Of a stretch of DNA of 64,000 bases, positions 18,326-27,074 are shown piece by piece. Position 1 is the first letter of the stretch; the number at the start of each line of letters is the position of its first letter. The position numbers and the translations under genes were made by a program. The notes beneath the pieces were generated by a model, which made no database searches, was not told where the DNA came from, and worked only from the letters and a program-made list of their open reading frames with translations. The DNA lies in assembly GCF_027107535.1 (NCBI RefSeq), contig NZ_CP114283.1:9475226-9539225 (forward strand). The letters are read 5' to 3'. The DNA is from Streptomyces aurantiacus (GTDB taxonomy: Bacteria > Actinomycetota > Actinomycetes > Streptomycetales > Streptomycetaceae).

Positions 18326-19816
18326 TCAGGCCCTGGTCGCGACGAGTTCTTCCACCGCGTCGTGACGGATCCGCTCCGACGGGATGCCGATGTCCCGGAG
18401 CGCGTGCACGCCGTTGCGGATCATGCCGGGCGGGCCCGACAGATAGGCGTCGTACTCGTTCCACGGGCCGTAGTCCCGTACCGCGTCGGGCAGCTGAAGA
18501 TGCGCCTGCCGATCGACTATCGGACGCACGGCGAGCCAGGGGTGGCTCTGCTGGAGCCGGAGCATGGTGTCGAGGTCGTACAGGTCGTGATCGGTCCGGG
18601 CTCCGTAGAAGACCTCCACGGCGCGCCTCTGTCCGTACTCGGCAACGTCCTCGACCAGTGCCTTTATCGGGGCGATGCCGGTACCGCCGCCCAGGCAGAG
18701 CAGCCCGCTGTCGGTGGTGTGATCGACGGTCATGGAGCCCGTCGGCGGGCCCAGCCGGATGGTGTCACCGGGGCGGGCTCGGTGCACCAGCGCACCGGAG
18801 ACCCAACCCGCCGGTACCGCCTTCACGTGGAACGACAGCAGTCCGTCGGACCGGGGCGCCGAAGCAAACGAGTAGTGCCGCCATATACGCGGCCACCAGG
18901 GGGTCTCCAGGCTCGTGTACTGCCCTGCGAGGAAGGGGTACGGCTGATCGGGCCGGACGGTGATGACGGCGATGTCCGGGGTCCTCAGGTCGTGCGAGAC
19001 CACCTCGGCCAACCACCAGGCCGGGGCACGCAGTTCGTCCGTTGCGGCGGCATCGATCATGACCTGCGAGATCGTCGTGTACGCCCTGACCCAGGCCGCC
19101 TCCGTCTCCTTGTCCCAGACAGGCGCGGCGAACCGGCTGAGCGCGCCGATGAGGCACTCTCCGACGGCCGGGTAGTGCTCGGGGCGAGTGCCGTACTTGC
19201 GGTGGCCGCGGCCGAGGTTCTGCAGATACGCGACCAGGACCTCGGTGTTGTCGATGTGCTCGGCCGCCGTCAGCAGGGCCTTGAGCAGCCGGTCCCGCTG
19301 GGTGTCCATCGCGGCGGGGAACAGCGGACGCAGGTAGGGATGGCGGACGAAGAGCAACGCGTAGAAGTACGAGGTGACCTTGTCGGCCATGGGCCCCACC
19401 TCGGCCATGGTGCGGCGGATGAGGACGGCGTCGGGGGTGGCGGGCGCGTCGGCACGTGCGAGGTTCTCGGTGAGGGCGTCGGCGGGCGCGGGCCCGGCGC
19501 CGGTGGAGCCTCCGGCCGGAGAGCCCGCGTGGCGGCCTCCCGCGCGAGTGCTTCCGGCTTCGGCTCGGTCGGCGCCCGGTGCGGACTCCGCGCCCGGGGG
19601 CGTTGGCCGCCGTGTCGCGTCACCGTCTCCCGGCGTCGGCCCGCCGACGGGACGCAGCGTGGCCGGGCGCCGCCCCTCGGCCGTCTCCTGCTCGCCACCC
19701 GCGGGCGGCTCCGGCGGTGTGTGCGACGTGAACCAGTCGTCCCCACCGCCACCAGAAGCGCCGTTGTCGGCCGATGTGGTGGCCGGAACGTCCATGGAGT
19801 GCCTCGCCTCGAACAT
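18326..19816 (-). CDS. flavohemoglobin-type globin/FAD/NAD(P) protein with long disordered N-terminus
   Basis: About 496 residues. Residues 1-115 are Pro/Gly/Ala-rich with no fold visible. A globin domain follows ('SYFYALLFVRHPYLRPLFP'; presumed proximal His in 'GRGHRKYGTRPEHYPAVGE'), then an FAD-binding barrel ('RHYSFASAPRSDG') and an NAD(P) domain ('GGGTGIAPIKALVEDVAE', 'YLSGPPGM'). The layout is that of nitric-oxide dioxygenases or related oxygen-binding reductases, presumably cytosolic. The start is uncertain: ATG 19816 or ATG 19795, neither with an ideal ribosome site. No clear NsrR site was recognised upstream. Confidence 0.88.
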   Translation of the reverse strand: MFEARHSMDVPATTSADNGASGGGGDDWFTSHTPPEPPAGGEQETAEGRRPATLRPVGGPTPGDGDATRRPTPPGAESAPGADRAEAGSTRAGGRHAGSPAGGSTGAGPAPADALTENLARADAPATPDAVLIRRTMAEVGPMADKVTSYFYALLFVRHPYLRPLFPAAMDTQRDRLLKALLTAAEHIDNTEVLVAYLQNLGRGHRKYGTRPEHYPAVGECLIGALSRFAAPVWDKETEAAWVRAYTTISQVMIDAAATDELRAPAWWLAEVVSHDLRTPDIAVITVRPDQPYPFLAGQYTSLETPWWPRIWRHYSFASAPRSDGLLSFHVKAVPAGWVSGALVHRARPGDTIRLGPPTGSMTVDHTTDSGLLCLGGGTGIAPIKALVEDVAEYGQRRAVEVFYGARTDHDLYDLDTMLRLQQSHPWLAVRPIVDRQAHLQLPDAVRDYGPWNEYDAYLSGPPGMIRNGVHALRDIGIPSERIRHDAVEELVATRA

Positions 19817-20213
19817 CTTTCGGTCGGTCCGCGCACCTCCTCGATCGGAAGATGCCTCTTCCCCCGCAGACTGCTTGCTTCTCCCCGTTCCACCTCGGCG
19901 GCGACGTGGCCACTGCGAACCGCGGAATCCCGGTTCCCCTAGGACGACAAGCACACCGAGAGCGTGGCATCGGGCGCATTGTCGCCATCGAAGCATCCCA
20001 CTCAGCTTCACCACCCGGTCACATAACCGGAAATGCGGGTCTTCGATCTCTCTGTCCCGTTAGGCTGCATTGCTCTGCGTTCGCCCGGGCGGGGTGCACG
20101 GAATTCGGCCGGACAGAAACCGGGATCTGCCATACCGACCACTGTGTGCCGCGCTAGTTTTCACCTCCCTCACGTCAGCAACCGGGCGATGGCCGACCCG
20201 TCGTTCTCATCGA
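19817..20213. other. intergenic region upstream of flavohemoglobin gene
   Basis: 397 bp between two minus-strand genes. It should contain the flavohemoglobin promoter and the end of the HAD-gene transcript. No credible ORF, operator or strong hairpin was recognised. Confidence 0.5.
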
Positions 20214-20846
20214 CTACCGGGCAGCGCAGACCAGTTCATAGGCGTCCCGCAGATCCCGCCCCACGTAGGAGTGGGTGGCGAGGCCCGTCAGATGCCGGTC
20301 CGCATTGACCGCCACGGACACCGGGACCACCTGGAACAGATCCCTGTCCGACATCGAGTCGCCGTATGCGACACAGTCGGCACGCCCCACCCCGAACTCC
20401 TCGCAGAGCCGGTCCGCGATCCGCACCTTGGCAACCGCACTCAGAATTCCTGCCGGATCCACCGGCTCGGTGAACGGCACCGCCGGGAAGCGTGATCCGT
20501 ACGCCGCGTGCGCTCCCCACCCTGTCAGCCCCTCCACGAAGAACGAGGGCGAGAGCGAGACGACAGCGCAGTAGTCGCCGTTCCGCCTGATCCGCGTCCA
20601 GACGTCCTCGATGCCCGACAGCCACGGGGCACCCGCGAAGGCAGCCTCCACATGAGCCTCCGTGAGATCCGCCCAGAGGGCGTGCACCTGCGTCGCATAC
20701 TCCGGCGGGCCTATGAGCCCCGCTCCGATCGCCTCGTCGAGCGCCACGGCCTCGGTTGCCAGCCCCAGCTGCCGGGAGATTTCCACAGGCGCCGACGAGT
20801 TGTGCAGCAGCGTCCCGTCCAGATCGAAGAGATGAAGTCTCGCCAT
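20214..20846 (-). CDS. HAD-family phosphatase
   Basis: 210-residue haloacid-dehalogenase superfamily hydrolase. Motif I is 'FDLDGTLLHNSSA' with the nucleophile Asp near residue 8; motif II Ser is in 'CAVVSLSPSFFVE'; motif IV is 'CVAYGDSMSDRDLF'. The overall pattern resembles the phosphoserine-phosphatase-like branch. Substrate not known. The gene is divergent from the parS-bearing membrane gene at 20914. Confidence 0.88.
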   Translation of the reverse strand: MARLHLFDLDGTLLHNSSAPVEISRQLGLATEAVALDEAIGAGLIGPPEYATQVHALWADLTEAHVEAAFAGAPWLSGIEDVWTRIRRNGDYCAVVSLSPSFFVEGLTGWGAHAAYGSRFPAVPFTEPVDPAGILSAVAKVRIADRLCEEFGVGRADCVAYGDSMSDRDLFQVVPVSVAVNADRHLTGLATHSYVGRDLRDAYELVCAAR

Positions 20847-20913
20847 GTACGCCGAGGCTAGTACGCGGAGTTACTCCCGTCGGCAGACGTCCAAGACGCT
20901 CCCGCCAGGCACG

Positions 20914-21459
20914 GTGTTTCACGTGAAACTAAGCCGCCCCGCACGCCGGGCCACTCTCGTCGTCCACGCAGCCGCGTCCGCGTGCTGGCTCGGGCTCACG
21001 CTAGGGCTGCTCGCTCTGGGTGTCACCGCGTCCACCACCGGGTCCGTGGCGACCGTGGAAGCCTCCGTCCGCGCCATGAAGATTTTCGCCGACTGGCTCC
21101 TGCTCCCCCTCGCGTTCCTCACGCTCCTGAGCGGACTACTGCTGTCCCTGGGCACTCCCTGGGGGCTGGCCAGGCATCGATGGGTCCACACCAAGTTCTG
21201 GCTGACCCTGGCGACGCTGACCGCCACCGCTTTCGCGCTGCGCCCCGGGGTCGACTCAGCGGTCACCGCGGTGTCGGCCGGCGGACCCCTGCCTGACCCC
21301 GGTGACGTCCTGTTCGGCCCGGCCGTCTCACTGTCCGCCTATCTCTTCATGACGGTCATCTCGATCCTCAAGCCCTGGGGGTTGACCCGACGCGGGCAGA
21401 GGATCCGTGCGGCCGCCCGCAAACCGGTGGACGTCGAGGGCACCCGTCAGACAGCCTGA
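20914..21459 (+). CDS. four-span membrane protein (DUF2269-like)
   Basis: About 181 residues with four hydrophobic segments, e.g. 'ASACWLGLTLGLLALGV', 'WLLLPLAFLTLLSGLLLSLG' and 'VSLSAYLFMTVISILK'. It resembles DUF2269/CopD-like small membrane proteins; function unknown. The start is difficult: an exact parS (20916-20929) covers the candidate GTG codons at 20914 and 20923, giving 'VFHVK' at the N-terminus. An in-frame ATG at 20845 would overlap the HAD gene's start and give an unconvincing extension. Coupled to the GNAT gene, whose start follows 5 bp later. Confidence 0.75.
   Translation: MFHVKLSRPARRATLVVHAAASACWLGLTLGLLALGVTASTTGSVATVEASVRAMKIFADWLLLPLAFLTLLSGLLLSLGTPWGLARHRWVHTKFWLTLATLTATAFALRPGVDSAVTAVSAGGPLPDPGDVLFGPAVSLSAYLFMTVISILKPWGLTRRGQRIRAAARKPVDVEGTRQTA
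20916..20929. other. parS site (exact)
   Basis: GTTTCACGTGAAAC, the 14-bp ParB-binding palindrome of Streptomyces, overlapping the translation start of the downstream membrane protein. Confidence 0.95.
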
Positions 21460-21464
21460 CCTGC

Positions 21465-22331
21465 GTGTCGACTCCTTCCACCGCTTCCCTGTCCATCCGC
21501 CGGCTGACGACTCGCGATCTGTCCGCCTGCGCCGACCTCTCCGAGGACCGGAGCTGGCCCCGTGAGGAACACAAGTGGGGCCTGTTGCTCACGGCCGGCA
21601 CGGGGTACGGCATCGACGACCCCGGCGGAGGACTCGTCGCCGCGTGCGTCGTGACCGCCTACGGGCCTCAGGACCAACCTGAGCTCGCAGCCATCGGCAT
21701 GGTGCTCGTCTCCGAGCGGCACGCCCGCCAGGGCATCGGGCGCCGACTCATGCGCCAAGTGATGGCCGATTTGGGGACCACCTCACTGACCCTGCACGCC
21801 ACACCGTACGGGCGCCCTCTCTACGAAGAGCTTGGCTTCAAGGCCGTCGGCCGGGTCGAGATGGTCCGCGGCCACTTCACTCCCAGCGGCCCGGAGCCCG
21901 AGGTCCCCACCCGTCCGGCCACGGCCGAGGACCTCCCCGCGATTCTGCGGCTCGACGAAGAGGTCTTCGGTCCTGACCGCACGCACATGATCACGCGTCT
22001 TCCCGCCTTCGCCGACCAGTTGCGTGTCGCCGAGGTGGACGGACGGATCACCGGGTACGCGGCCGCCTGGCCCAACATGGACACCCACGTCGTGGGCCCG
22101 CTGATCGCCAGGGACACGCAGACGGCCAAGGCACTCATCGCCTCACTGGCGGCCCGCACGGACGGTCCCTTGCGCACCGACATCGACGTACGGCATGAGG
22201 AGTTGCTGGCCTGGGTGAAGGAGCGCGGGCTCACCTCCACGAGCTTCAACGCGGTCATGACGTACGGCATCGGAGAGCTACCCGGCGACTGGACGCGGCG
22301 CTTCGCCCCACTCACCGTGGCCGCGGGCTGA
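21465..22331 (+). CDS. tandem GNAT-domain acetyltransferase
   Basis: 288 residues with two GNAT-like halves. The first has the acetyl-CoA loop 'SERHARQGIGRRLMRQVM'; the second is more divergent, as in the Eis-like and double-GNAT subfamilies. It would transfer acetyl from acetyl-CoA to an unknown amine. The GTG start at 21465 lies 5 bp after the stop of the membrane gene, implying translational coupling. Confidence 0.83.
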   Translation: MSTPSTASLSIRRLTTRDLSACADLSEDRSWPREEHKWGLLLTAGTGYGIDDPGGGLVAACVVTAYGPQDQPELAAIGMVLVSERHARQGIGRRLMRQVMADLGTTSLTLHATPYGRPLYEELGFKAVGRVEMVRGHFTPSGPEPEVPTRPATAEDLPAILRLDEEVFGPDRTHMITRLPAFADQLRVAEVDGRITGYAAAWPNMDTHVVGPLIARDTQTAKALIASLAARTDGPLRTDIDVRHEELLAWVKERGLTSTSFNAVMTYGIGELPGDWTRRFAPLTVAAG

Positions 22332-22484
22332 ACCGGTGGCCCACGGACTGAACAGACGGCTGCCTGCTGAAATCGGCTCTGCGCCGTGCGGTCACCCGCG
22401 AGCGGTGCTGCAGGCGGGCGAGCCGAGCGGCCGACAGTGAACCGTCCGTCCTGTACGGGGCAGGCGGTTCGCTGCTCTGACTCT

Positions 22485-22500
22485 CCTGAGGTACCTCAGG
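22485..22500. repeat. 16-bp perfect palindrome between convergent genes
   Basis: CCTGAGGTACCTCAGG lies between the convergent GNAT and heme-binding genes. It may contribute to termination or be a protein site; no family is recognised. Confidence 0.4.
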
Positions 22501-22512
22501 TGCCGGGCCTCG

Positions 22513-22932
22513 TTATGCGAGGGCCTTGATCGCAGCGGTGGCGATGGAGTGGTCCTGCTCCGGCGCGCCACCGCCGACTCCGATCGCGCCGATCAGTCGG
22601 CCGTCGCGGTGGACCGGGACACCGCCCGCGATGAACAGGAGCGGGCGGTCGAGCGCGGTCGGCAGGGTGTGGAAGAGCCCGCCGGGCTGGACGGCTTCGA
22701 CGAGGTCCGCGGTGGGGGTGTCGAGCTGCAGTGCTGTGTAGGCCTTGCGCGTGCTGGTCTCGCCCGAGATCAGCACCGCGCGGTCGTCACGCCGGAAGGC
22801 GAGCAGGTGACCGCCCGCGTCGAGGACCGTGACGCTGACCGTGGCGTCGCCGGCTTCCGCGGCACGACGGGCTGCCGTGACGAGAGCCTCGGCGTCCTGG
22901 ATGGTCAGCGGGGCAACGGTGGTGGTGCTCAT
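22513..22932 (-). CDS. GlcG/HbpS-family heme-binding or cofactor-degradation-like protein
   Basis: 139-residue member of the GlcG/HbpS family (PF03928 type): 'VSVTVLDAGGHLLAFRRDD' and 'GGVPVHRDGRLIGAIGVGGG' are the family blocks. In Streptomyces HbpS is an extracellular heme-responsive partner of a two-component system, but this copy has no signal peptide and no SenS/SenR neighbour, so the cytosolic GlcG-type role is more likely. AAGGAG lies about 10 nt before the ATG. It follows the MFS gene on the same strand with a 170-bp gap. Confidence 0.85.
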   Translation of the reverse strand: MSTTTVAPLTIQDAEALVTAARRAAEAGDATVSVTVLDAGGHLLAFRRDDRAVLISGETSTRKAYTALQLDTPTADLVEAVQPGGLFHTLPTALDRPLLFIAGGVPVHRDGRLIGAIGVGGGAPEQDHSIATAAIKALA

Positions 22933-23102
22933 GAGGGGATTCTCCTTGTGGGGTGGTGCCGGGGGGTGCGGTGCGCAGGACGACCGCCTGTCGGCGTCGC
23001 ACCCGGGCTCAGGGACCGGCCTGCTCACGACCGGCCGCGCACGGCCGGAGTGACCACAGTGGTGCCGGGCCCGCACAGGGCCGAGACGGCCGGGCAGGAG
23101 AC

Positions 23103-24314
23103 TCAGTTGTGAACGGGGGCACGCTGCTTCGAGGACTGCACCGGCTCCGCCTCGACGGTGGCCGGGGAGTCGGCTCGGCGCTCCAGCGCGGCCGAGAGGA
23201 TCGCGAGCAGCAGGGCCGCGGCGGCGAGGACAGCGCCGACCCAGTTGGGGGCGGTGTAGCCCAGACCGGCCGAGATGACGAGGCCGCCGAGCCAGGCCGA
23301 GAGGGCGTTGCCCATGTTGAAGGCGCCGATGTTCACGGCGGAGGCGAGCGTCGGGGCTCCGTGTGCCTGGTCGAGGACCCGCTTCTGCAGTGGCGGCACG
23401 GAGGCGAACCCGAGAGCGCCGATCAGAGTGATGGTCACGGCCGCAGCGATCTTGTTGTGCGCCGTGACGGTGAAGAGGGCAAGTACGACCGCGAGAGCGC
23501 CCAGTGAGACGTACAGCATCGGCATCAGGGCACGGTCGGCGAACCTGCCGCCGACGAGGTTTCCGACGACCATGCCGAGGCCGAAGAGCACGAGCAGCCA
23601 GGTGACGGAGCCGTCGGCGAATCCGGCGACATGCGTCATCATCGGCGCGATGTAGGTGATCGCTGCGAATACTCCGCCGAAGCCGAGGACGGTCATCAGC
23701 ATGGCGAGCAGGACCTGGACGTTCTTGAACGCGGCCAGTTCGTGACGCAGTCGTACGCCTTCCGGCCTCGGCATGTCAGGCACCAGTTTGGCGATGCCCG
23801 CCAGGCCGAGGACACCCAGTGCGGCGACGGCCGTGAAGGTCACCCGCCAGCCGGCCGACTGCCCGATGAGAGTGCCCAGCGGAACGCCGACGACGTTGGC
23901 GACGGTCAGGCCGGTGAACATCATCGCGATGGCGCCGGCCTTCCTGTCCGGGGCGACGAGGTCGGCGGCGACGACCGAGCCGATGCCGAAGAAGGCCCCG
24001 TGCGCGAGCGACGCGACGACACGGCCGATCAGCATGACGGAGAACGTGGGGGCCACGGCGGAGAGCAGGTTGCCGACGATGAACAGTCCCATCAGCAGCA
24101 TCAGCATCCGCTTGCGGGGCACCTTGGTGCCGAGGACGGTCATGAGGGGCGCACCGAACATGACCCCCAGCGCGTAGCCCGTGACGAGGAAACCCGCGGT
24201 GGGGATGGAGACACCGAAGTCACCTGCGACCTCGGGCAACAAGCCCATGATCACGAACTCGGTGGTTCCGATTCCGAAGGCCCCGATCGCGAGGGCCAGA
24301 AGCGCGAGAGGCAT
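23103..24314 (-). CDS. MFS drug/arabinose-type exporter (DHA1)
   Basis: 403-residue, 12-span major facilitator of the AraJ/Cmx branch: 'FGIGTTEFVIMGLLPEVAGD' and 'VPRKRMLMLLMGLFIVGNLL' are characteristic of the chloramphenicol/sugar-efflux-like DHA1 group. It would export a small hydrophobic compound using proton motive force. It is divergent from a MarR regulator, the usual layout for an efflux pump controlled by its neighbour. Confidence 0.88.
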   Translation of the reverse strand: MPLALLALAIGAFGIGTTEFVIMGLLPEVAGDFGVSIPTAGFLVTGYALGVMFGAPLMTVLGTKVPRKRMLMLLMGLFIVGNLLSAVAPTFSVMLIGRVVASLAHGAFFGIGSVVAADLVAPDRKAGAIAMMFTGLTVANVVGVPLGTLIGQSAGWRVTFTAVAALGVLGLAGIAKLVPDMPRPEGVRLRHELAAFKNVQVLLAMLMTVLGFGGVFAAITYIAPMMTHVAGFADGSVTWLLVLFGLGMVVGNLVGGRFADRALMPMLYVSLGALAVVLALFTVTAHNKIAAAVTITLIGALGFASVPPLQKRVLDQAHGAPTLASAVNIGAFNMGNALSAWLGGLVISAGLGYTAPNWVGAVLAAAALLLAILSAALERRADSPATVEAEPVQSSKQRAPVHN

Positions 24315-24453
24315 GGGGGAGAACCTTCCCAGAAGATTGCAGGAGCGCTTTACGTGCGTTCACAATAGTTGCATACGCGGGCTATGCGCAAGCGCAGGAT
24401 ATTGCAGCTGTGCTCTATCCTGGTGTCAGCCGCTCCGGGACGGAGGAATTGCC
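24315..24453. promoter_or_regulatory. shared promoter/operator region of MFS and MarR genes
   Basis: 139-bp divergent intergenic region. An imperfect dyad around TTGCATA ... TATGCGCAA (about 24371-24394) is the best MarR operator candidate. Assignment is by position and symmetry only. Confidence 0.45.
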
Positions 24454-24918
24454 ATGACAGCGACGGACCCCGCGCTCACCGCTCTCGCCCAGGGTTGGTG
24501 CACCCTCTCCCTGCTGCACGGGAGGATCGAGGCGCACATCGAACGGGCCCTGCAGACCCGGCACGGCCTGAGCGTGCGCGAGTACTCGCTCCTCGACGTC
24601 CTCAGCCGGCAGCACGACGGCGACGGCGGCCATCTGCAGATGAAGCAGGTCGCTGACGCGGTCGTCCTCAGCCAGAGCGCCACCACTCGGCTGGTGACAC
24701 GGCTCGAGGACCGCGGCCTGCTTGCGCGCTACCTGTGCCCCACCGACCGTCGGGGCATCTACACGAACGTCAGCGAGGCAGGGCTCGAGCTTCTGGAGGA
24801 AGCTCGGCCCACCAACGACGCAGCGCTGCGCGAGGCGCTGGACGAAGCGGCCACGAGGCCCGAGCTGGCCCCTCTGGTTCGCGTTGTCGAGTCGGCGAGC
24901 CTGCCCGCGCCCGCGTAG
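24454..24918 (+). CDS. MarR-family transcriptional regulator
   Basis: 154-residue winged-helix regulator: 'HGLSVREYSLLDVLSRQHDG', 'LQMKQVADAVVLSQSATTRL' (recognition helix) and the wing 'CPTDRRGIYTNVSEAG'. GGAGGAATTGCC precedes the ATG. Likely represses the divergent MFS exporter and itself, with release by an exported ligand. Confidence 0.9.
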   Translation: MTATDPALTALAQGWCTLSLLHGRIEAHIERALQTRHGLSVREYSLLDVLSRQHDGDGGHLQMKQVADAVVLSQSATTRLVTRLEDRGLLARYLCPTDRRGIYTNVSEAGLELLEEARPTNDAALREALDEAATRPELAPLVRVVESASLPAPA

Positions 24919-25064
24919 GCGGATCGACGCAGGAGCCGACGGCGCCAAGCGGGGCCCCACGCCGGACACACCCCCGCGAAGAAGCCGACGGCGGGCGCAC
25001 GTGCCCGCAGGGGCACACGACGGGCACCTTCGACGCCGCGTGCGTGCTGCATAGGCTGTCCGCC

Positions 25065-25517
25065 ATGGGAGATCTTGAAATACGCCCCGCTCTCGCGGAC
25101 GACATCCCCGCGATCGTCGCGATGCTCGCCGACGACCCGCTGGGCGCGCAGCGCGAGTCGCCGGACGACCTGACCCCGTATCTGGCCGCCCTGGAACGCC
25201 TCAGCGGAGATCCGAACCAGCATGTGGTCGTCGCCGTGCGCGCGGGACGCGTCGTCGGCACTCTCCAGCTCACGATCGTCCCGGGACTGGCCCGCATGGG
25301 AGCGACGCGCTCGATCATCGAAGCCGTCCGCGTGCATGCCGACGAACGGGGCAGCGGCCTGGGGACCCATTTCATCGAATGGGCCGTGGACCGGTCCCGG
25401 AGCGAAGGCTGCCAGTTGGTGCAGCTGACCTCCGACGCCAGCCGGACAGATGCTCACCGGTTCTACGAGCGTCTGGGCTTCACGCCCTCGCACGTCGGGT
25501 TCAAACTGCAGCTCTGA
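25065..25517 (+). CDS. GNAT N-acetyltransferase
   Basis: 150-residue single GNAT domain: 'VRAGRVVGTLQLTIVPGLAR' (strand 4 region), the acetyl-CoA loop 'VHADERGSGLGTHFIEWAVD' and the C-terminal 'DAHRFYERLGFTPSHVGFKL'. Small-molecule or protein N-acetylation is expected; substrate unknown. No ribosome site is visible, and a -10-like CATAGG suggests a leaderless start at 25065. Ends 33 bp before the parS hairpin. Confidence 0.9.
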   Translation: MGDLEIRPALADDIPAIVAMLADDPLGAQRESPDDLTPYLAALERLSGDPNQHVVVAVRAGRVVGTLQLTIVPGLARMGATRSIIEAVRVHADERGSGLGTHFIEWAVDRSRSEGCQLVQLTSDASRTDAHRFYERLGFTPSHVGFKLQL

Positions 25518-25550
25518 GGCACTTCTCGCCGACGACGGATCCCATCACGG

Positions 25551-25600
25551 CATGACGAGGGGCGTCCTGTTTCACGTGAAACAGGACGCCCCTCGTCATG
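25551..25600. terminator. 50-bp perfect palindrome with parS at its centre; bidirectional terminator
   Basis: Two 25-bp perfect arms meet without a spacer at the centre of an exact parS (25569-25582). It separates the convergent GNAT (ends 25517) and serine-hydrolase (ends 25628) genes, so it can act as a hairpin terminator for both. Confidence 0.85.
25569..25582. other. parS site (exact)
   Basis: GTTTCACGTGAAAC at the exact centre of the 50-bp palindrome 25551-25600. Confidence 0.97.
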
Positions 25601-25627
25601 CACCTCACCATGCGCCGCGAGAGACGG

Positions 25628-27016
25628 CTACTTGATCCCGCGCCACCCCTCGGGGTCCACTCCACCCGGGACGGGAGCCCCCTCTCCGTACGGCTGGCGC
25701 GTGAACACGAACGAGCCGAGGTCCAGGTGGCTCACCGCCCCGTCGGGGCCCTCCACGGCCCGCAGAAGCTCGCCGGCGTAGTAGCCGTCGAGTCCCGTCC
25801 AGGTCCCGTCCTCCCGGGCCCGAAAGCGCGAGCGCCGGCCACTGCCCGCGAGAGGGCCCAGCGTGACATCCCCGCCGGCCGTCAGGTGCAGCGCGAAGGC
25901 GTGCGTCCCCCAGTACCACGGCCCGGTCAGCTCCAGTACGGACCGGTCGGCTTCGGGCAGCGGCCGCCACGGCTCGGGAATCCGGGGCTCGGCGTCCGCG
26001 ACGATACGGACGAGGTCGGCTGCCACCGTCGACACGGGCGGACCCGAGGTGCAGTTGGCGAGTACGACGGCTGCCAGATCGTCCTCCACGCTGATCATGA
26101 GCCCGGCGAGGAAGCCCGGGAGGGAGCCGCCGTGCCCCACGAGGGTGCGGCCGTCCCAGTGCTGGATCTGCATTCCCAGGCCATACGCGGCACCGGCTGC
26201 CACCTCCGCCGCTTCGGCCGGAGCAGCGGGCGTACGCATCTCCCGTACGGAATCCGCGCCCAGTACCCGGTCGTCGCCCTTCGCGAGAAAGGCGGCAAAG
26301 CGGGCCAAGTCGCCACTCGTCGACCAGAGTTGACCGGCCGGTGCCATCCGGCCGAGATCCTCGGTCGGCTCGGGAAGCATCACATCCGCCCAGGGATGTA
26401 CGGCCCAGCCACCCGCGTGGGGCGCCTGCGGCTGACCGCTCGTCCTGTGCAGCCCGAGTGGTTCGAGCACCTCGCTCCGCAGGGCCTCTTCCCACGGGGC
26501 GTCCCGCAGTTCCTCGACCAGAGCGCCCAGCAACGTGTAGCCGGGGTTCGAGTAGTGGAACCGCCGGCCGACCGGATGCCGGTGCGGGTGCTCGCCCAGC
26601 ACATCGGCGAGTTCGGGGCGCAGCGATCCCGGAGTGCGTTCCCACCAGGGGCTGGGAGACTCCGCGGCCAACCCGCCTGTGTGTGCGAGGAGTTCGGCAA
26701 TCGTCGCCTCCCCCGCGCCGGTGCCCGGAAGATGCTTCTCCAGCGGATCGCCCAGGTCGAGTGCGCCCTCGTCACGCAGTCTCATGACCAGGACCGCGGT
26801 GAACGTCTTGGTGATGGAGCCGATGCGGTACTGAACGTTCTCGTCGGGCCCGTGCCCGTCCACGGAGGTACGGGAGCCGTGCCACACCGTGTCCCCGCCC
26901 CGCACGACCGCCGCGACCAACGACGGCGCCCGCCCGTCCGCCTGGGCGGTGGCGATTCTGTGCAGCAGGGTTCGGCGCGTGGCGGGAAGCAGATCTTCCC
27001 CAGGTGTCGTCGTCAT
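25628..27016 (-). CDS. serine beta-lactamase / D-alanyl-D-alanine carboxypeptidase-like hydrolase
   Basis: 462-residue class C-like serine hydrolase. The catalytic S-x-x-K is in 'RIGSITKTFTAVLVMRL'; the second motif Y-x-N is 'HYSNPGYTLLGALV'; 'LVGHGGSLPGFLAGL' is the third. A C-terminal beta-rich domain of about 120 residues follows. No signal peptide is evident, which argues for an intracellular esterase/peptidase rather than an antibiotic-inactivating lactamase. Start ATG 27016 ('MTTTPGED'); longer in-frame extensions look spurious. Confidence 0.85.
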   Translation of the reverse strand: MTTTPGEDLLPATRRTLLHRIATAQADGRAPSLVAAVVRGGDTVWHGSRTSVDGHGPDENVQYRIGSITKTFTAVLVMRLRDEGALDLGDPLEKHLPGTGAGEATIAELLAHTGGLAAESPSPWWERTPGSLRPELADVLGEHPHRHPVGRRFHYSNPGYTLLGALVEELRDAPWEEALRSEVLEPLGLHRTSGQPQAPHAGGWAVHPWADVMLPEPTEDLGRMAPAGQLWSTSGDLARFAAFLAKGDDRVLGADSVREMRTPAAPAEAAEVAAGAAYGLGMQIQHWDGRTLVGHGGSLPGFLAGLMISVEDDLAAVVLANCTSGPPVSTVAADLVRIVADAEPRIPEPWRPLPEADRSVLELTGPWYWGTHAFALHLTAGGDVTLGPLAGSGRRSRFRAREDGTWTGLDGYYAGELLRAVEGPDGAVSHLDLGSFVFTRQPYGEGAPVPGGVDPEGWRGIK

Positions 27017-27074
27017 GACCCCAGTCCACCTGTCCCGACAGCTCGCGTCGAGCGCATTTGTCACCATGTGGCGG

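Noticed and set aside
18826..18840. CTTCACGTGGAAC resembling parS
   Set aside because: It differs from parS at two or more positions in the 14-bp core and lies in a normal coding context of the flavohemoglobin gene.
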